Below, piece by piece: positions 18,370 through 27,037 of a DNA stretch of 41,666 bases. Where the stretch lies: positions 204 through 41,869 of the forward strand of contig MHEK01000033.1 of assembly GCA_001803795.1 (NCBI GenBank). The letters are read 5' to 3'. A model generated the notes under the pieces. That model was not told where the DNA came from, searched no databases, and saw nothing but the letters and a program-made list of their open reading frames with translations. Both the position numbers and the translations under genes were made by a program. Every line of letters begins with the position of its first letter. Position 1 is the first letter of the stretch. This DNA is from Nitrospirae bacterium RBG_16_64_22 (lineage in GTDB: Bacteria > Nitrospirota > RBG-16-64-22).

Positions 18370-18386
18370 TTTACCGTCCGTTTACC
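18370..18386 (+). promoter_or_regulatory. Candidate PhoB box upstream of pstS
   Basis: Perfect tandem TTTACC (18370) and TTTACC (18381) at 11-bp spacing; TAAAAT -10-like hexamer at 18418. Confidence 0.7.
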
Positions 18387-18452
18387 AAACGGACATTGGG
18401 CGCAAACAGGCGGAAGGTAAAATTCTGCCAACACTCAAGGGAGGAAAAGAAG

Positions 18453-19433
18453 ATGAAAAAGAAAACGTTCGTCATCGCGGCCGCTCTGGCGGCCACACTC
18501 TCCGCGGCCGGGCCCCTGCTCGCGGCCGACTCGGTCAAGGTGGACCCCAAGCTCACGGCCTACAAGGCCGTCGCCGGCGTCTCGGGAAACATCTCGAGCA
18601 TCGGGTCCGATACGCTCAACAACCTGATGACGCTCTGGGCCGAGGGGTTCAACAAGTTCTACCCGAACGTGAAGATCCAGATCGAGGGGAAGGGCTCGAC
18701 CACGGCTCCGCCGGCCTTGATCTCGGGAACGGCCCAGCTCGGGCCGATGTCCAGGCCGATGAAGGGAACCGAGATCGACGCCTTCGAGAAGAAGTACGGC
18801 TACAAACCGACGCCGGTCCGGACGTCCGTGGACGCGCTCGCCGTCTTCGTCAACAAGGACAACCCGATCAAGTGCTTGACGATGGCCCAGGTGGACGCGG
18901 TCTTCTCCAAGTCCCGCCGCAGGGGCCACAAGGAGGAGATCAAGACCTGGGGCCAGCTCGGGCTCAAGGGCGACTGGGCCAACCGGCCGGTCTCCCTCTA
19001 CGGCCGCAACTCGGCCTCCGGGACGTACGGATTCTTCAAGGAGCACTCCTTGAAGAACGGCGACTACAAGGACGCCGTCAAGGAACAGCCCGGCTCGGCT
19101 TCCGTCGTCCAAGGCGTCACCGTGGACCGTTACGCTATCGGGTACAGCGGGATCGGCTACGCGACGCCCGGCGTCCGGGCGGTCCCCCTCGCAGAGAAAG
19201 AGGGCGGTAAGTGCGTCGAGGCCAATGCCGAGAACGCCTACGCCGGGACCTACCCGCTCTCGAGGTTCCTCTATGTCTACGTGAACAAAGCTCCGGGCAA
19301 GGGACTCGATCCCTTGACTCGCGAGTTCGCCAGGCTCATCCTCTCCAAGGAGGGACAGGAGGTTGTCGTGAAGGACGGGTACTTCCCGATCACCTCCAAG
19401 ATCGCCCAGGAAGAGACGAAAAAACTCCAATAA
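18453..19433 (+). CDS. pstS: Phosphate ABC transporter substrate-binding protein PstS
   Basis: Signal peptide, [21 protein letters not shown]...[44 protein letters not shown]. Confidence 0.93.
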   Translation: MKKKTFVIAAALAATLSAAGPLLAADSVKVDPKLTAYKAVAGVSGNISSIGSDTLNNLMTLWAEGFNKFYPNVKIQIEGKGSTTAPPALISGTAQLGPMSRPMKGTEIDAFEKKYGYKPTPVRTSVDALAVFVNKDNPIKCLTMAQVDAVFSKSRRRGHKEEIKTWGQLGLKGDWANRPVSLYGRNSASGTYGFFKEHSLKNGDYKDAVKEQPGSASVVQGVTVDRYAIGYSGIGYATPGVRAVPLAEKEGGKCVEANAENAYAGTYPLSRFLYVYVNKAPGKGLDPLTREFARLILSKEGQEVVVKDGYFPITSKIAQEETKKLQ

Positions 19434-21731
19434 ATGGATCCTGTCCTCGAACAGCAGGTTGAAGTCCCGCCCCGCGGGCCGCAAAAAGCGGCCCGCGGGG
19501 CTGTTTCATCACGTTCGTCCGTCAAGCGCCGCATCCTCGTCGACCGGATCGCGCGACGTCTCGTGACGCTCGGCGGCGTTGTGATCATCGCGTCGATCCT
19601 CGCCATCCTGATCGTTATCGGAATCGAGGTCTATCCCTTGGCCGGACAGCCGGCCGTGACGAGCGGGGCGACGAGCACGGCCGCGGGCGGCGGGACTCCT
19701 CTAGCCATCGGCGTCGACGAGTACGTGGAGACGGCCTTCATCGCGGACGGCGGCGGAATCACTCTCATCTCCTTCAAGTCCGGCTCGGTGCTTCCCTCCC
19801 CCTCTCTTGCCGGCCTGGGCTCCGCCCGGATCGTTTCGGCCTCGCCCGCGGGGCGGGGGGTCTTCGCCCTCGGCCTCTCCGACGGGCGCGCCATCCCCGT
19901 CGAGGTAAGGTTCAACGTCTCTTACATCGAGAGCGGGCGCAAGGTGGAGCCGGAGGTTGTGGCCGCCGCGCCTCTCGCCGTGGATCCGTCGAAGCGGCCG
20001 ATCGAGCGGCTTGCGCACATCGTCGGACCGGACGGGGCGGTGACCGCAGCCCAACTCGGCGCCCGGGAGATCATCCTCCTCTCCGTCAAGGAGACGAAGG
20101 CCCTCGTCGGCGAGGCGAAACGGGAGGAATCCCGAAAGACTCTTTCGCTTCCCTCGCAAGGCGAGATCACGGCGCTCGCCATCGACGCCCGGGGAGACAA
20201 CCTCTTCGCCGGAACGTCCATGGGCGAGATCGTCTCGCTCGGCCTGCGCGAAGAAACCGAGCCCGAAGTGACGCGCCTCGGCCGCGAGCAGGATGAAACC
20301 GCTCCTTCGATCACGGCCCTCGGCTTCTTGAACGGAGACCGGACGCTCGTCGTCGGAGACGCCGCGGGAGGCGTGACGTCCTGGCAGGTCCTCCAGGACG
20401 CGGGCGGTGACCGCCGCCTTACGAGGATCTACAAATTCGTCTCCCACGAAGGACCGGTGATCGCATTCGCCCCCTCCCGCCGCGACAAGGGATTTCTCAC
20501 GGCGGACGGCTCCGGCGCAATCAAGCTCCATTACGCGACAACGGGAAAGACCCTGCTCGACGTCCCCGCCGGAGGCGCGGAGGATTCGGCCGCGGCAAGC
20601 CTGGCGGCCCTTTCGTTCGCGCCCAAGGCCGACGGCTTCGTCACGGCCGACGCCGCGGGGCGCCTCTCGCACTTCCGGCTGGACAACCCCCATCCGGAGG
20701 TCACGTGGCAATCGCTCTTCGGAAAGATCTGGTACGAAGGGTACGAAAAGCCCGAGCAGGTCTGGCAGTCGACGGGCGGAACGGACGACTTCGAAGCGAA
20801 GCTCAGCCTCACGCCGCTCATCTACGGGACGCTCAAGGGGACGTTCTACGCCCTTCTCTTCGCCGTCCCCCTGGCCCTGCTCGGCGCCCTCTACACCTCG
20901 CAGTTTATGCACCCGGCGATCAAGGGGACCGTGAAGCCGGTCGTCGAGATCATGGCCGCCCTTCCGAGCGTCGTCCTGGGATTCATCGCCGGCTTGTGGC
21001 TCGCCCCGATGATGGAGAAGGTCGTTCCCGGCCTCTTCCTCATCCCGGTCGTCGTCCCGGTCCTCGTCCTTCTCTCGCTCGCCCTCTGGCGCCTTCTGCC
21101 GACCCCCGCCCGGACTTGGGTCAGGCCCGGGTATGAGGTCGTCCTCCTCGTCCCGGTCGTGACCCTCGGGATCTGGATCTCGCTCGGATTGGGCGGGCTG
21201 CTTGAAGCGGCTCTCCTATCCGGCGACTACCGCGGCTGGCTGTTGCGCGCGCTCGGGCTCACGTACGATCAGCGGAACTCCCTCGTCGTCGGCTTCGCCA
21301 TGGGGTTCGCCGTGATCCCGATCATCTTCACGATCGCCGAGGACTCCCTCTCGAACGTCCCCCAGCACCTCGTCGCGGGGTCCCTCGCCCTGGGAGCGAC
21401 GCGCTGGCAGACGGCGGTGAGGATCGTCCTTCCGACGGCCTCCCCCGGGATCTTCTCCGCCGTGATGATCGGGTTCGGCCGGGCCGTCGGCGAAACGATG
21501 ATCGTCCTCATGGCCACGGGGAACACGCCGATCATGGACTGGTCGATCTTCAACGGCTTCCGCGCCCTCTCGGCCAACATCGCCGTCGAGCTCCCGGAGG
21601 CCCCGGAGGGCGGAACGCTCTTCCGCGTCCTCTTCCTCGCGGCCCTGCTCCTGTTCATGATGACGTTCGTCGTCAACACCGTCGCGGAGCTTGTCCGCCT
21701 CAAGCTCAGAAAGAAGTACCGGTACCTATGA
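19434..21731 (+). CDS. pstC: Phosphate ABC transporter permease PstC with large N-terminal/periplasmic beta-propeller-like insertion
   Basis: C-terminal permease motifs (EIMAALPSVVLGFIAG, SLALGATRWQTAVRIVLPTASPGIFSAVMIGFGRAVGETMIVLMATGN); ~420-aa insertion with repeated blades (ITALAIDARGDNLFAGTSMGEIVSL). Confidence 0.9.
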   Translation: MDPVLEQQVEVPPRGPQKAARGAVSSRSSVKRRILVDRIARRLVTLGGVVIIASILAILIVIGIEVYPLAGQPAVTSGATSTAAGGGTPLAIGVDEYVETAFIADGGGITLISFKSGSVLPSPSLAGLGSARIVSASPAGRGVFALGLSDGRAIPVEVRFNVSYIESGRKVEPEVVAAAPLAVDPSKRPIERLAHIVGPDGAVTAAQLGAREIILLSVKETKALVGEAKREESRKTLSLPSQGEITALAIDARGDNLFAGTSMGEIVSLGLREETEPEVTRLGREQDETAPSITALGFLNGDRTLVVGDAAGGVTSWQVLQDAGGDRRLTRIYKFVSHEGPVIAFAPSRRDKGFLTADGSGAIKLHYATTGKTLLDVPAGGAEDSAAASLAALSFAPKADGFVTADAAGRLSHFRLDNPHPEVTWQSLFGKIWYEGYEKPEQVWQSTGGTDDFEAKLSLTPLIYGTLKGTFYALLFAVPLALLGALYTSQFMHPAIKGTVKPVVEIMAALPSVVLGFIAGLWLAPMMEKVVPGLFLIPVVVPVLVLLSLALWRLLPTPARTWVRPGYEVVLLVPVVTLGIWISLGLGGLLEAALLSGDYRGWLLRALGLTYDQRNSLVVGFAMGFAVIPIIFTIAEDSLSNVPQHLVAGSLALGATRWQTAVRIVLPTASPGIFSAVMIGFGRAVGETMIVLMATGNTPIMDWSIFNGFRALSANIAVELPEAPEGGTLFRVLFLAALLLFMMTFVVNTVAELVRLKLRKKYRYL
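19469..19501. repeat. Strong stem-loop at the 5' end of pstC
   Basis: Perfect 14-bp arms GCCCCGCGGGCCGC-AAAAA-GCGGCCCGCGGGGC followed by TGTTTC. Confidence 0.8.
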
Positions 21732-23347
21732 GCAGGTTCTGGAAGAGCGGCGATCCGTTCATCTGGCTCACGGCGGGAGGGCTCGCCTTCTCCCTCCTCA
21801 TGGTGGCGGGGCTCATCCTGTTGATCCTCGCGAACGGCCTCGGGTTCTTCTGGCCGAAGGACGTCGTCCTCCTCGTCATGGACGACAAGACCGCCGTCAT
21901 GGGACAGGTCATGGACCGGGAGGAGATCCCCCAGCCGGGCGCCCCTCCCGAGACGCCGAAGAAATACCGGATCCAGGTCAAGCAGGGGAACCGAGACATC
22001 TATGGGCAGGACTTCACGTGGGTGGATGAATCGAGGATCGCCCGCCGCGAGAGACCGGACGACGCGATCGTAATCGAGCGGCGCGAGTGGGGAAACTTCG
22101 TCGGAACGTTGAGGGAAGTCCGCGAGGACGGGCGGCCCGTCGCTGGGGGCGGTGACGACGGCTGGAACGCCCTTGAGGCGCGTCTTCCGCAAGCCGCCCG
22201 GCTCCTGGCCGAAATCCGGCGGATCGAGAAGACGGAGATCGGCGCGGTCAACCACGCCCAGGAGAAGATCCGCCTCAACCTCAAGAAGCTCTCCGCCCAG
22301 GGAAGAGGAGAGGGGCCCGAAGCCGCCCGTCTCAAGGCGGAGCTGGGCGCCTTGCAGACCGGGTACGCGGAGATGGAAACCGCCTTGGGCGCCGCCAAGA
22401 AGAAGGACACAACCAGCGTGGTCGCCGCCGCCGTGGGGGGGCAGGAAAAGGAGCTCCCGCTCACGCAGGTCGTCCGGGCCTACCGTCCGAACGCCATGGG
22501 GTCTGGGGCCAAGGCCGCCTTCTACGCCGCAAAGGTCTGGGAGTTCGTCGCGGACGCCCCGCGGGAATCGAACACCGAAGGGGGCGTCTTCCCTGCGATC
22601 TTCGGGACGGTCATGATGGTCATGATCATGAGCCTCGTCGCGACGCCCCTGGGCGTCCTCGCCGCGTTCTACCTCAGGGAGTACGCCCAGCAGGGACCGT
22701 TCGTCAGCGCCGTGCGGATCGCCGTGAACAATCTGGCCGGTGTGCCGTCGATCGTCTTCGGCGTCTTCGGCGTGGGGTTCTTCGTCTACTTCGTCGGCGG
22801 ATCGCTCGACCGCCTCTTCTATCCCGAATCGCTCCCGACGCCGACCTTCGGCACGGGAGGAATCCTCTGGGCCTCGCTCACGCTGGCCCTCCTCACGCTC
22901 CCCGTCGTGATCGTCGCCACGGAGGAAGGACTGGCCGCCATCCCCGGCGGGCTCAGGGAGGCGTCGCTCGCCCTCGGCGCCACGAAGTTCGAGACGACCT
23001 GGCGGATCGTCCTCCCGGCCGTCATGCCGTCGATTCTGACGGGGCTGATTCTCGCGATGGCCCGGGCGGCCGGGGAGGTCGCCCCGCTCATGATCACGGG
23101 CGTCGTCAAGCTGGCCCCCGCCCTTCCCCTCGATTCTTTCTGGCCCTTCCTCCACATGGACCGGAAGTTCATGCACCTCGGGTTCCACATCTACGACGTC
23201 GGGTTCCAGTCGCCCAACGTGGACGCGGCCCGGCCGATGGTCTTCACGACGACGCTTCTTCTTCTCGGCATCGTCCTCGTCCTCAACCTCGCGGCCATCG
23301 TCCTTAGAAACCGCTTGAGGAAGAAGTATGCCCTTGGAACATTGTAG
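21728..23347 (+). CDS. pstA: Phosphate ABC transporter permease PstA with coiled-coil insertion
   Basis: [101 protein letters not shown] overlap. Confidence 0.92.
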   Translation: MSRFWKSGDPFIWLTAGGLAFSLLMVAGLILLILANGLGFFWPKDVVLLVMDDKTAVMGQVMDREEIPQPGAPPETPKKYRIQVKQGNRDIYGQDFTWVDESRIARRERPDDAIVIERREWGNFVGTLREVREDGRPVAGGGDDGWNALEARLPQAARLLAEIRRIEKTEIGAVNHAQEKIRLNLKKLSAQGRGEGPEAARLKAELGALQTGYAEMETALGAAKKKDTTSVVAAAVGGQEKELPLTQVVRAYRPNAMGSGAKAAFYAAKVWEFVADAPRESNTEGGVFPAIFGTVMMVMIMSLVATPLGVLAAFYLREYAQQGPFVSAVRIAVNNLAGVPSIVFGVFGVGFFVYFVGGSLDRLFYPESLPTPTFGTGGILWASLTLALLTLPVVIVATEEGLAAIPGGLREASLALGATKFETTWRIVLPAVMPSILTGLILAMARAAGEVAPLMITGVVKLAPALPLDSFWPFLHMDRKFMHLGFHIYDVGFQSPNVDAARPMVFTTTLLLLGIVLVLNLAAIVLRNRLRKKYALGTL

Positions 23348-23367
23348 GGGCGTATGGCCATGCGCCC
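23348..23367. repeat. Palindromic (REP-like) element in the pstA-pstB gap
   Basis: GGGCGTATGGCCATGCGCCC directly after the pstA stop; near-perfect inverted repeat with G-T-compatible mismatches. Confidence 0.55.
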
Positions 23368-23403
23368 TCGCAACTGATAGGATGCCGCCCATGGGAGACC
23401 CTT

Positions 23404-24219
23404 ATGCCGATTGAGACGCGCCTGTCGCCGGATCTGCACGCGAACGCCTCGACGGAGGCTTTGGAATCGGCAATGGTCGAAATCCGAAACCTGTCCCTCT
23501 GGTACGGCGAAAAGCAGGCCCTCAAGAACATCTCGATGGACGTCCCAAAGAACCGGATCACCGCCTACATCGGGCCGTCCGGATGCGGCAAGACAACGCT
23601 TTTGAGGTGTCTCAACCGGATGAACGACCTCGTGGACGGCGTCCGGACATCCGGAACGATCCGAATCGGCGGAACGGACATCCAAGACTCCGCGCTCGAC
23701 GTGACGGAGCTTCGGAAGCGCGTCGGCATGGTCTTCCAGAAGTCGAACCCGTTCCCCAAATCGATCTACGAGAACGCGGCCTACGGACCGCGAATCCTCG
23801 GCGCGAGCGACCGGCGGGAGCTGGACCAAATTGTGGAGCGCTCCCTCAGGGGAGCGGCCCTCTGGGACGAGGTGAAGGACAGGCTGAACGACAGCGCCCT
23901 GGGCCTCTCCGGCGGCCAACAGCAGAGGCTCTGCATCGCCCGGGCGATCGCCGTCGAACCGGACGTCCTCCTGATGGACGAACCGTGCTCGGCCCTCGAT
24001 CCGATCGCCACGGCGAAGATCGAGGAGCTGATGATCGGCCTCAAGAGGCGCTACACGATCGTCATCGTCACGCACAACATGCAGCAGGCCGCGCGCGTCT
24101 CCGACATCACGGGGTTCATGCTGATGGGCGAGTTGGTGGAGATCGGCGCGACGCGCGACCTCTTCACGAATCCCAAGGACCGGCGGACGGAAGACTACAT
24201 CACGGGGAGGTTCGGCTGA
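23404..24219 (+). CDS. pstB: Phosphate ABC transporter ATP-binding protein PstB
   Basis: Walker [52 protein letters not shown]. Confidence 0.96.
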   Translation: MPIETRLSPDLHANASTEALESAMVEIRNLSLWYGEKQALKNISMDVPKNRITAYIGPSGCGKTTLLRCLNRMNDLVDGVRTSGTIRIGGTDIQDSALDVTELRKRVGMVFQKSNPFPKSIYENAAYGPRILGASDRRELDQIVERSLRGAALWDEVKDRLNDSALGLSGGQQQRLCIARAIAVEPDVLLMDEPCSALDPIATAKIEELMIGLKRRYTIVIVTHNMQQAARVSDITGFMLMGELVEIGATRDLFTNPKDRRTEDYITGRFG

Positions 24220-24875
24220 TGGAGCGGATTTTCGACGAAGAACTGAAGGCCCTCAAGGGGCGCATCCTCGCCTTGGGCGGATTGGTCGAAGAGCAGGTCC
24301 AGCGCTCGATCAAGGCCCTCGTCGATCGCGATTCGGACCTCGCGCGAACGACGATCGAGGAGGACCACCGCGTGAACCGCATGGAGGTGGAGGTCGACGA
24401 GGAATGCGTGCGCCTCATCGCCCTGCGCCAGCCCGCCGCCGGCGACCTGCGCTTCCTCACCACGGCGATGAAGATCGTGACCGACCTCGAGCGGATGGGA
24501 GACCTGGCGGTGGACACCTGCGAGCGGGCGCTGGAGCTGAACGAAGAACCGCCGCTCAAGCCGTACATCGACATCCCTCGGATGGCCGACGCCGCCCAGC
24601 GGATGCTGAAGGAAGCGCTCGACGCCTTCGTGAACCGCGACGCGGCGCTGGCCCGCAAGGTCTGCCGGGACGACGACTTCGTGGACGACCTGAACAAGCA
24701 GGTCTTCCGCGAGCTCGTCTCGTTCATGGTCGAGGACCCGCACACGATCACCCGGGCGATCCGGATCTCGTTCATCTCCAAGTACCTGGAGCGGGTCGCC
24801 GACCACGCCACGAACATCGCCGAGATGGTCGTCTACATGGTCGAAGGCAGGATCATCCGCCACATGGTCCCGTGA
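24219..24875 (+). CDS. phoU: Phosphate signalling protein PhoU
   Basis: FLTTAMKIVTDLERMGDLAVDTCERA and ISKYLERVADHATNIAEMVVYMVEGRIIRH; overlaps pstB stop. Confidence 0.95.
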   Translation: MERIFDEELKALKGRILALGGLVEEQVQRSIKALVDRDSDLARTTIEEDHRVNRMEVEVDEECVRLIALRQPAAGDLRFLTTAMKIVTDLERMGDLAVDTCERALELNEEPPLKPYIDIPRMADAAQRMLKEALDAFVNRDAALARKVCRDDDFVDDLNKQVFRELVSFMVEDPHTITRAIRISFISKYLERVADHATNIAEMVVYMVEGRIIRHMVP

Positions 24876-24882
24876 CGGGCCG

Positions 24883-25563
24883 ATGAAGCGCAGGCTGACC
24901 GCGGAAATGATGGGGACCTTCTCGCTCGTCTTCGCCGGGACCGGCGCGATCACGGTCAACGATCTGACCGGCGGGATGGTCTCCCACGTCGGCGTCGCGC
25001 TGACGTTCGGCCTTGTCGTAATGGCGATGATCTATGCCGTCGGCGACGTCTCCGGCGCGCACATCAATCCAGCCGTCACCCTCGGGTTCTGGGCCGCCCG
25101 GCGCATTCCGACCCGCGAGGCCGCCGCGTACATCGCCGCCCAGTGCGCCGGAGCTATCGGCGCGAGCCTGACTCTGCGGGCGCTGTTCCCAGCCCATCCA
25201 GGTCTCGGCGGCACCCTGCCGAGCGGTTCCGTGGCGCAGTCCTTCGCGCTGGAGCTGGTCCTCACGCTGGTCCTGATGTTCGTCATCCTGAGCGTATCCA
25301 CCGGGTCGAAGGAGCGGGGGATCATGGCCGGGGCGGCCGTCGGCGCGGTAGTGGGTCTGGAGGCGCTCTTCGCGGGGCCGATCTCAGGCGCCTCGATGAA
25401 CCCGGCGCGTTCCCTGGGTCCCGCCGTTGTCGCCTTCCGCCTTGACGCGCTCTGGATCTACTGGACCGCTCCGGTCATCGGCGCTCTGGCGGCCGTACCG
25501 CTCTGCCGGCAGATTCGCGGGGCGGCCTGCTGTCGTGACGCCCCCGGAGAAATCCGCCCGTGA
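24883..25563 (+). CDS. MIP/aquaporin family channel (AqpS-like context)
   Basis: Both NPA boxes: GAHINPAVTLGF and GASMNPARSLGP; six-TM pattern. Confidence 0.92.
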   Translation: MKRRLTAEMMGTFSLVFAGTGAITVNDLTGGMVSHVGVALTFGLVVMAMIYAVGDVSGAHINPAVTLGFWAARRIPTREAAAYIAAQCAGAIGASLTLRALFPAHPGLGGTLPSGSVAQSFALELVLTLVLMFVILSVSTGSKERGIMAGAAVGAVVGLEALFAGPISGASMNPARSLGPAVVAFRLDALWIYWTAPVIGALAAVPLCRQIRGAACCRDAPGEIRP

Positions 25564-25979
25564 ATCAGCCGGCCGCCCGAGGCCGTACGCGCCTCCTCTT
25601 CGTCTGCATCGAAAACTCGAACCGCAGCCAGATGGCGGAGGCCTTCGCCCGAATGATCGGCGGAGACCGGGTGGAGGCGTACAGCGCCGGCTCCCGCCCC
25701 TCGGGCAAGGTCAACCCGCGCGCCGCCCTGAGCATGAAGGAGGTCGGCTATGACCTCGCCGCCCATCGTTCGAAGTCGCTCGCGGAGATTCCCCAAGTGG
25801 AGTACGACGTGGTCGTCTCGATGGGCTGCGGGGACGCCTGCCCGTCCGTCCCGGCACGGCTCCGCGAGGAGTGGGACATCCCCGACCCGCGGGACATGGC
25901 TCCGGAGAAGTTCCGCGAGGTGCGGGACACGATCCGGGCCAAGGTCGAGAAGCTTCTCAAAAGGCTCCTGAAGAAATAG
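25560..25979 (+). CDS. arsC: Low-MW-phosphatase-type arsenate reductase
   Basis: LLFVCIENSNRSQMAEAFAR, AYSAGSRPSG, VVVSMGCGDACP, WDIPDPRDM. Confidence 0.85.
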   Translation: MNQPAARGRTRLLFVCIENSNRSQMAEAFARMIGGDRVEAYSAGSRPSGKVNPRAALSMKEVGYDLAAHRSKSLAEIPQVEYDVVVSMGCGDACPSVPARLREEWDIPDPRDMAPEKFREVRDTIRAKVEKLLKRLLKK

Positions 25980-26048
25980 CCGGCGGCGCTAAGATGGTTG
26001 CCTGTGTGGTGGAGGAAAAGATCATCCGCCGAATGGCGGTATAGACGA

Positions 26049-26306
26049 TTATCCAGTAGTCTTGGCAAGCAGGCATGGATGCTTCGCGCCAATCAGTCCG
26101 TCGATGGAAAGGTCTTCATCAAGGTCCGGCCAGTGAATGCCGTAGCCGGTCGGGGAGATCTCGAAGTTCTCCCGTTGCTCCCGGGTGGCCTTCGCAAGCC
26201 GGTCCGACTCCTTTGCGATGTCGATCTGGTACTCCTTGCCATCAACGCGCAACATCATCGTCGTCCCCGAAAACGCGACCCTCTCGACATCGTGTGCCTT
26301 ATCCAT
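26049..26306 (-). CDS. DUF2442-like small protein
   Basis: Short protein RVDGKEYQIDIAKESDRLAKATREQRENFEISPTGYGIHWPDLDEDLSIDGLIG matching the DUF2442 pattern. Confidence 0.7.
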   Translation of the reverse strand: MDKAHDVERVAFSGTTMMLRVDGKEYQIDIAKESDRLAKATREQRENFEISPTGYGIHWPDLDEDLSIDGLIGAKHPCLLAKTTG

Positions 26307-26344
26307 CTCTCCCAGTTTCCCGCTACACCCCCGAGCCACGCGCG

Positions 26345-26698
26345 CTATAACCTCCTTGGCTCAACCAACAGATTGACGCCATCGACGATCTGTCTGATCC
26401 GCGAAGGAGAAAGAGCCCCGATCTTCTCAACGAGGTCTCTCTTGTCCACTGTCACGAGTTGGGTAACGTTTACAACGCTGTCCTTCCCAAGATTCGCCTC
26501 GCCCTTCCTTAGGAGGACGTTTCCTGGGGCCTCGGCCCGTTTGAGGTTGGACGTGAGTCCGCAGACGACCACCGTGTTGATCCGGCTTTGATTGAACAGG
26601 TCGTTCTGGATGACCACGTGCGGACGCCGAAACCCCGGCCCCGATCCGGACGGCGCGCCAAGGTCGAGCCAGAACACGTCTCCCTGCCGGATTACCAT
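26345..26698 (-). CDS. MazF/PemK-family mRNA interferase toxin
   Basis: IRQGDVFWLDLGAPSGSGPGFRRPHVVIQNDLFNQSRINTVVVCGLTSN...VNVTQLVTVDKRDL. Confidence 0.9.
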   Translation of the reverse strand: MVIRQGDVFWLDLGAPSGSGPGFRRPHVVIQNDLFNQSRINTVVVCGLTSNLKRAEAPGNVLLRKGEANLGKDSVVNVTQLVTVDKRDLVEKIGALSPSRIRQIVDGVNLLVEPRRL

Positions 26699-26940
26699 CG
26701 GACGGCCCCGGTCGCTTTCGCGTACCGCTTCCGAGCGGACCGCCTCCAGGCGGTCTCATCATCCGTCTCCGGCTCCGAATACGCCCTGTTGAGGGCATCG
26801 AGCATCCTCTCGTTCCGGTACTTCTCAAGGTACTCCCTCACTGCGTCCGAGAAGATCCGGCTCCGGGAGCAATGGGTATCCTTCGCAAGTCTTTCAACGG
26901 CTTTGAAGATATCGTCTGGAATGGAGATGGCAGTCTTCAT
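26692..26940 (-). CDS. Ribbon-helix-helix antitoxin
   Basis: MKTAISIPDDIFKAVERLAKDTHCSRSRIFSDAVREYLEKYR; overlaps the toxin start. Confidence 0.85.
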   Translation of the reverse strand: MKTAISIPDDIFKAVERLAKDTHCSRSRIFSDAVREYLEKYRNERMLDALNRAYSEPETDDETAWRRSARKRYAKATGAVRW

Positions 26941-26962
26941 CACGCCCCCTTGGAATACCACA

Positions 26963-26991
26963 AGTATAACTATAGCTCCTACCCGTGTCAA
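26963..26991 (-). promoter_or_regulatory. Sigma-70-like promoter of the MazF module
   Basis: Reverse strand TTGACA - 17 bp - TATACT, immediately upstream of the antitoxin. Confidence 0.75.
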
Positions 26992-27037
26992 TACCCCACG
27001 CCCGCGATCAAATCGAGCGGATCGGACGGATGAGACC

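Noticed and set aside
21269-23392. 707-aa minus-strand ORF opposite pstC/pstA
   Set aside because: Shadow ORF; the opposite strand has unambiguous Pst permease motifs
26466-26480. GTTTAC word near 26470 as a Pho box
   Set aside because: Lies inside the MazF coding region and has no 11-bp-spaced partner
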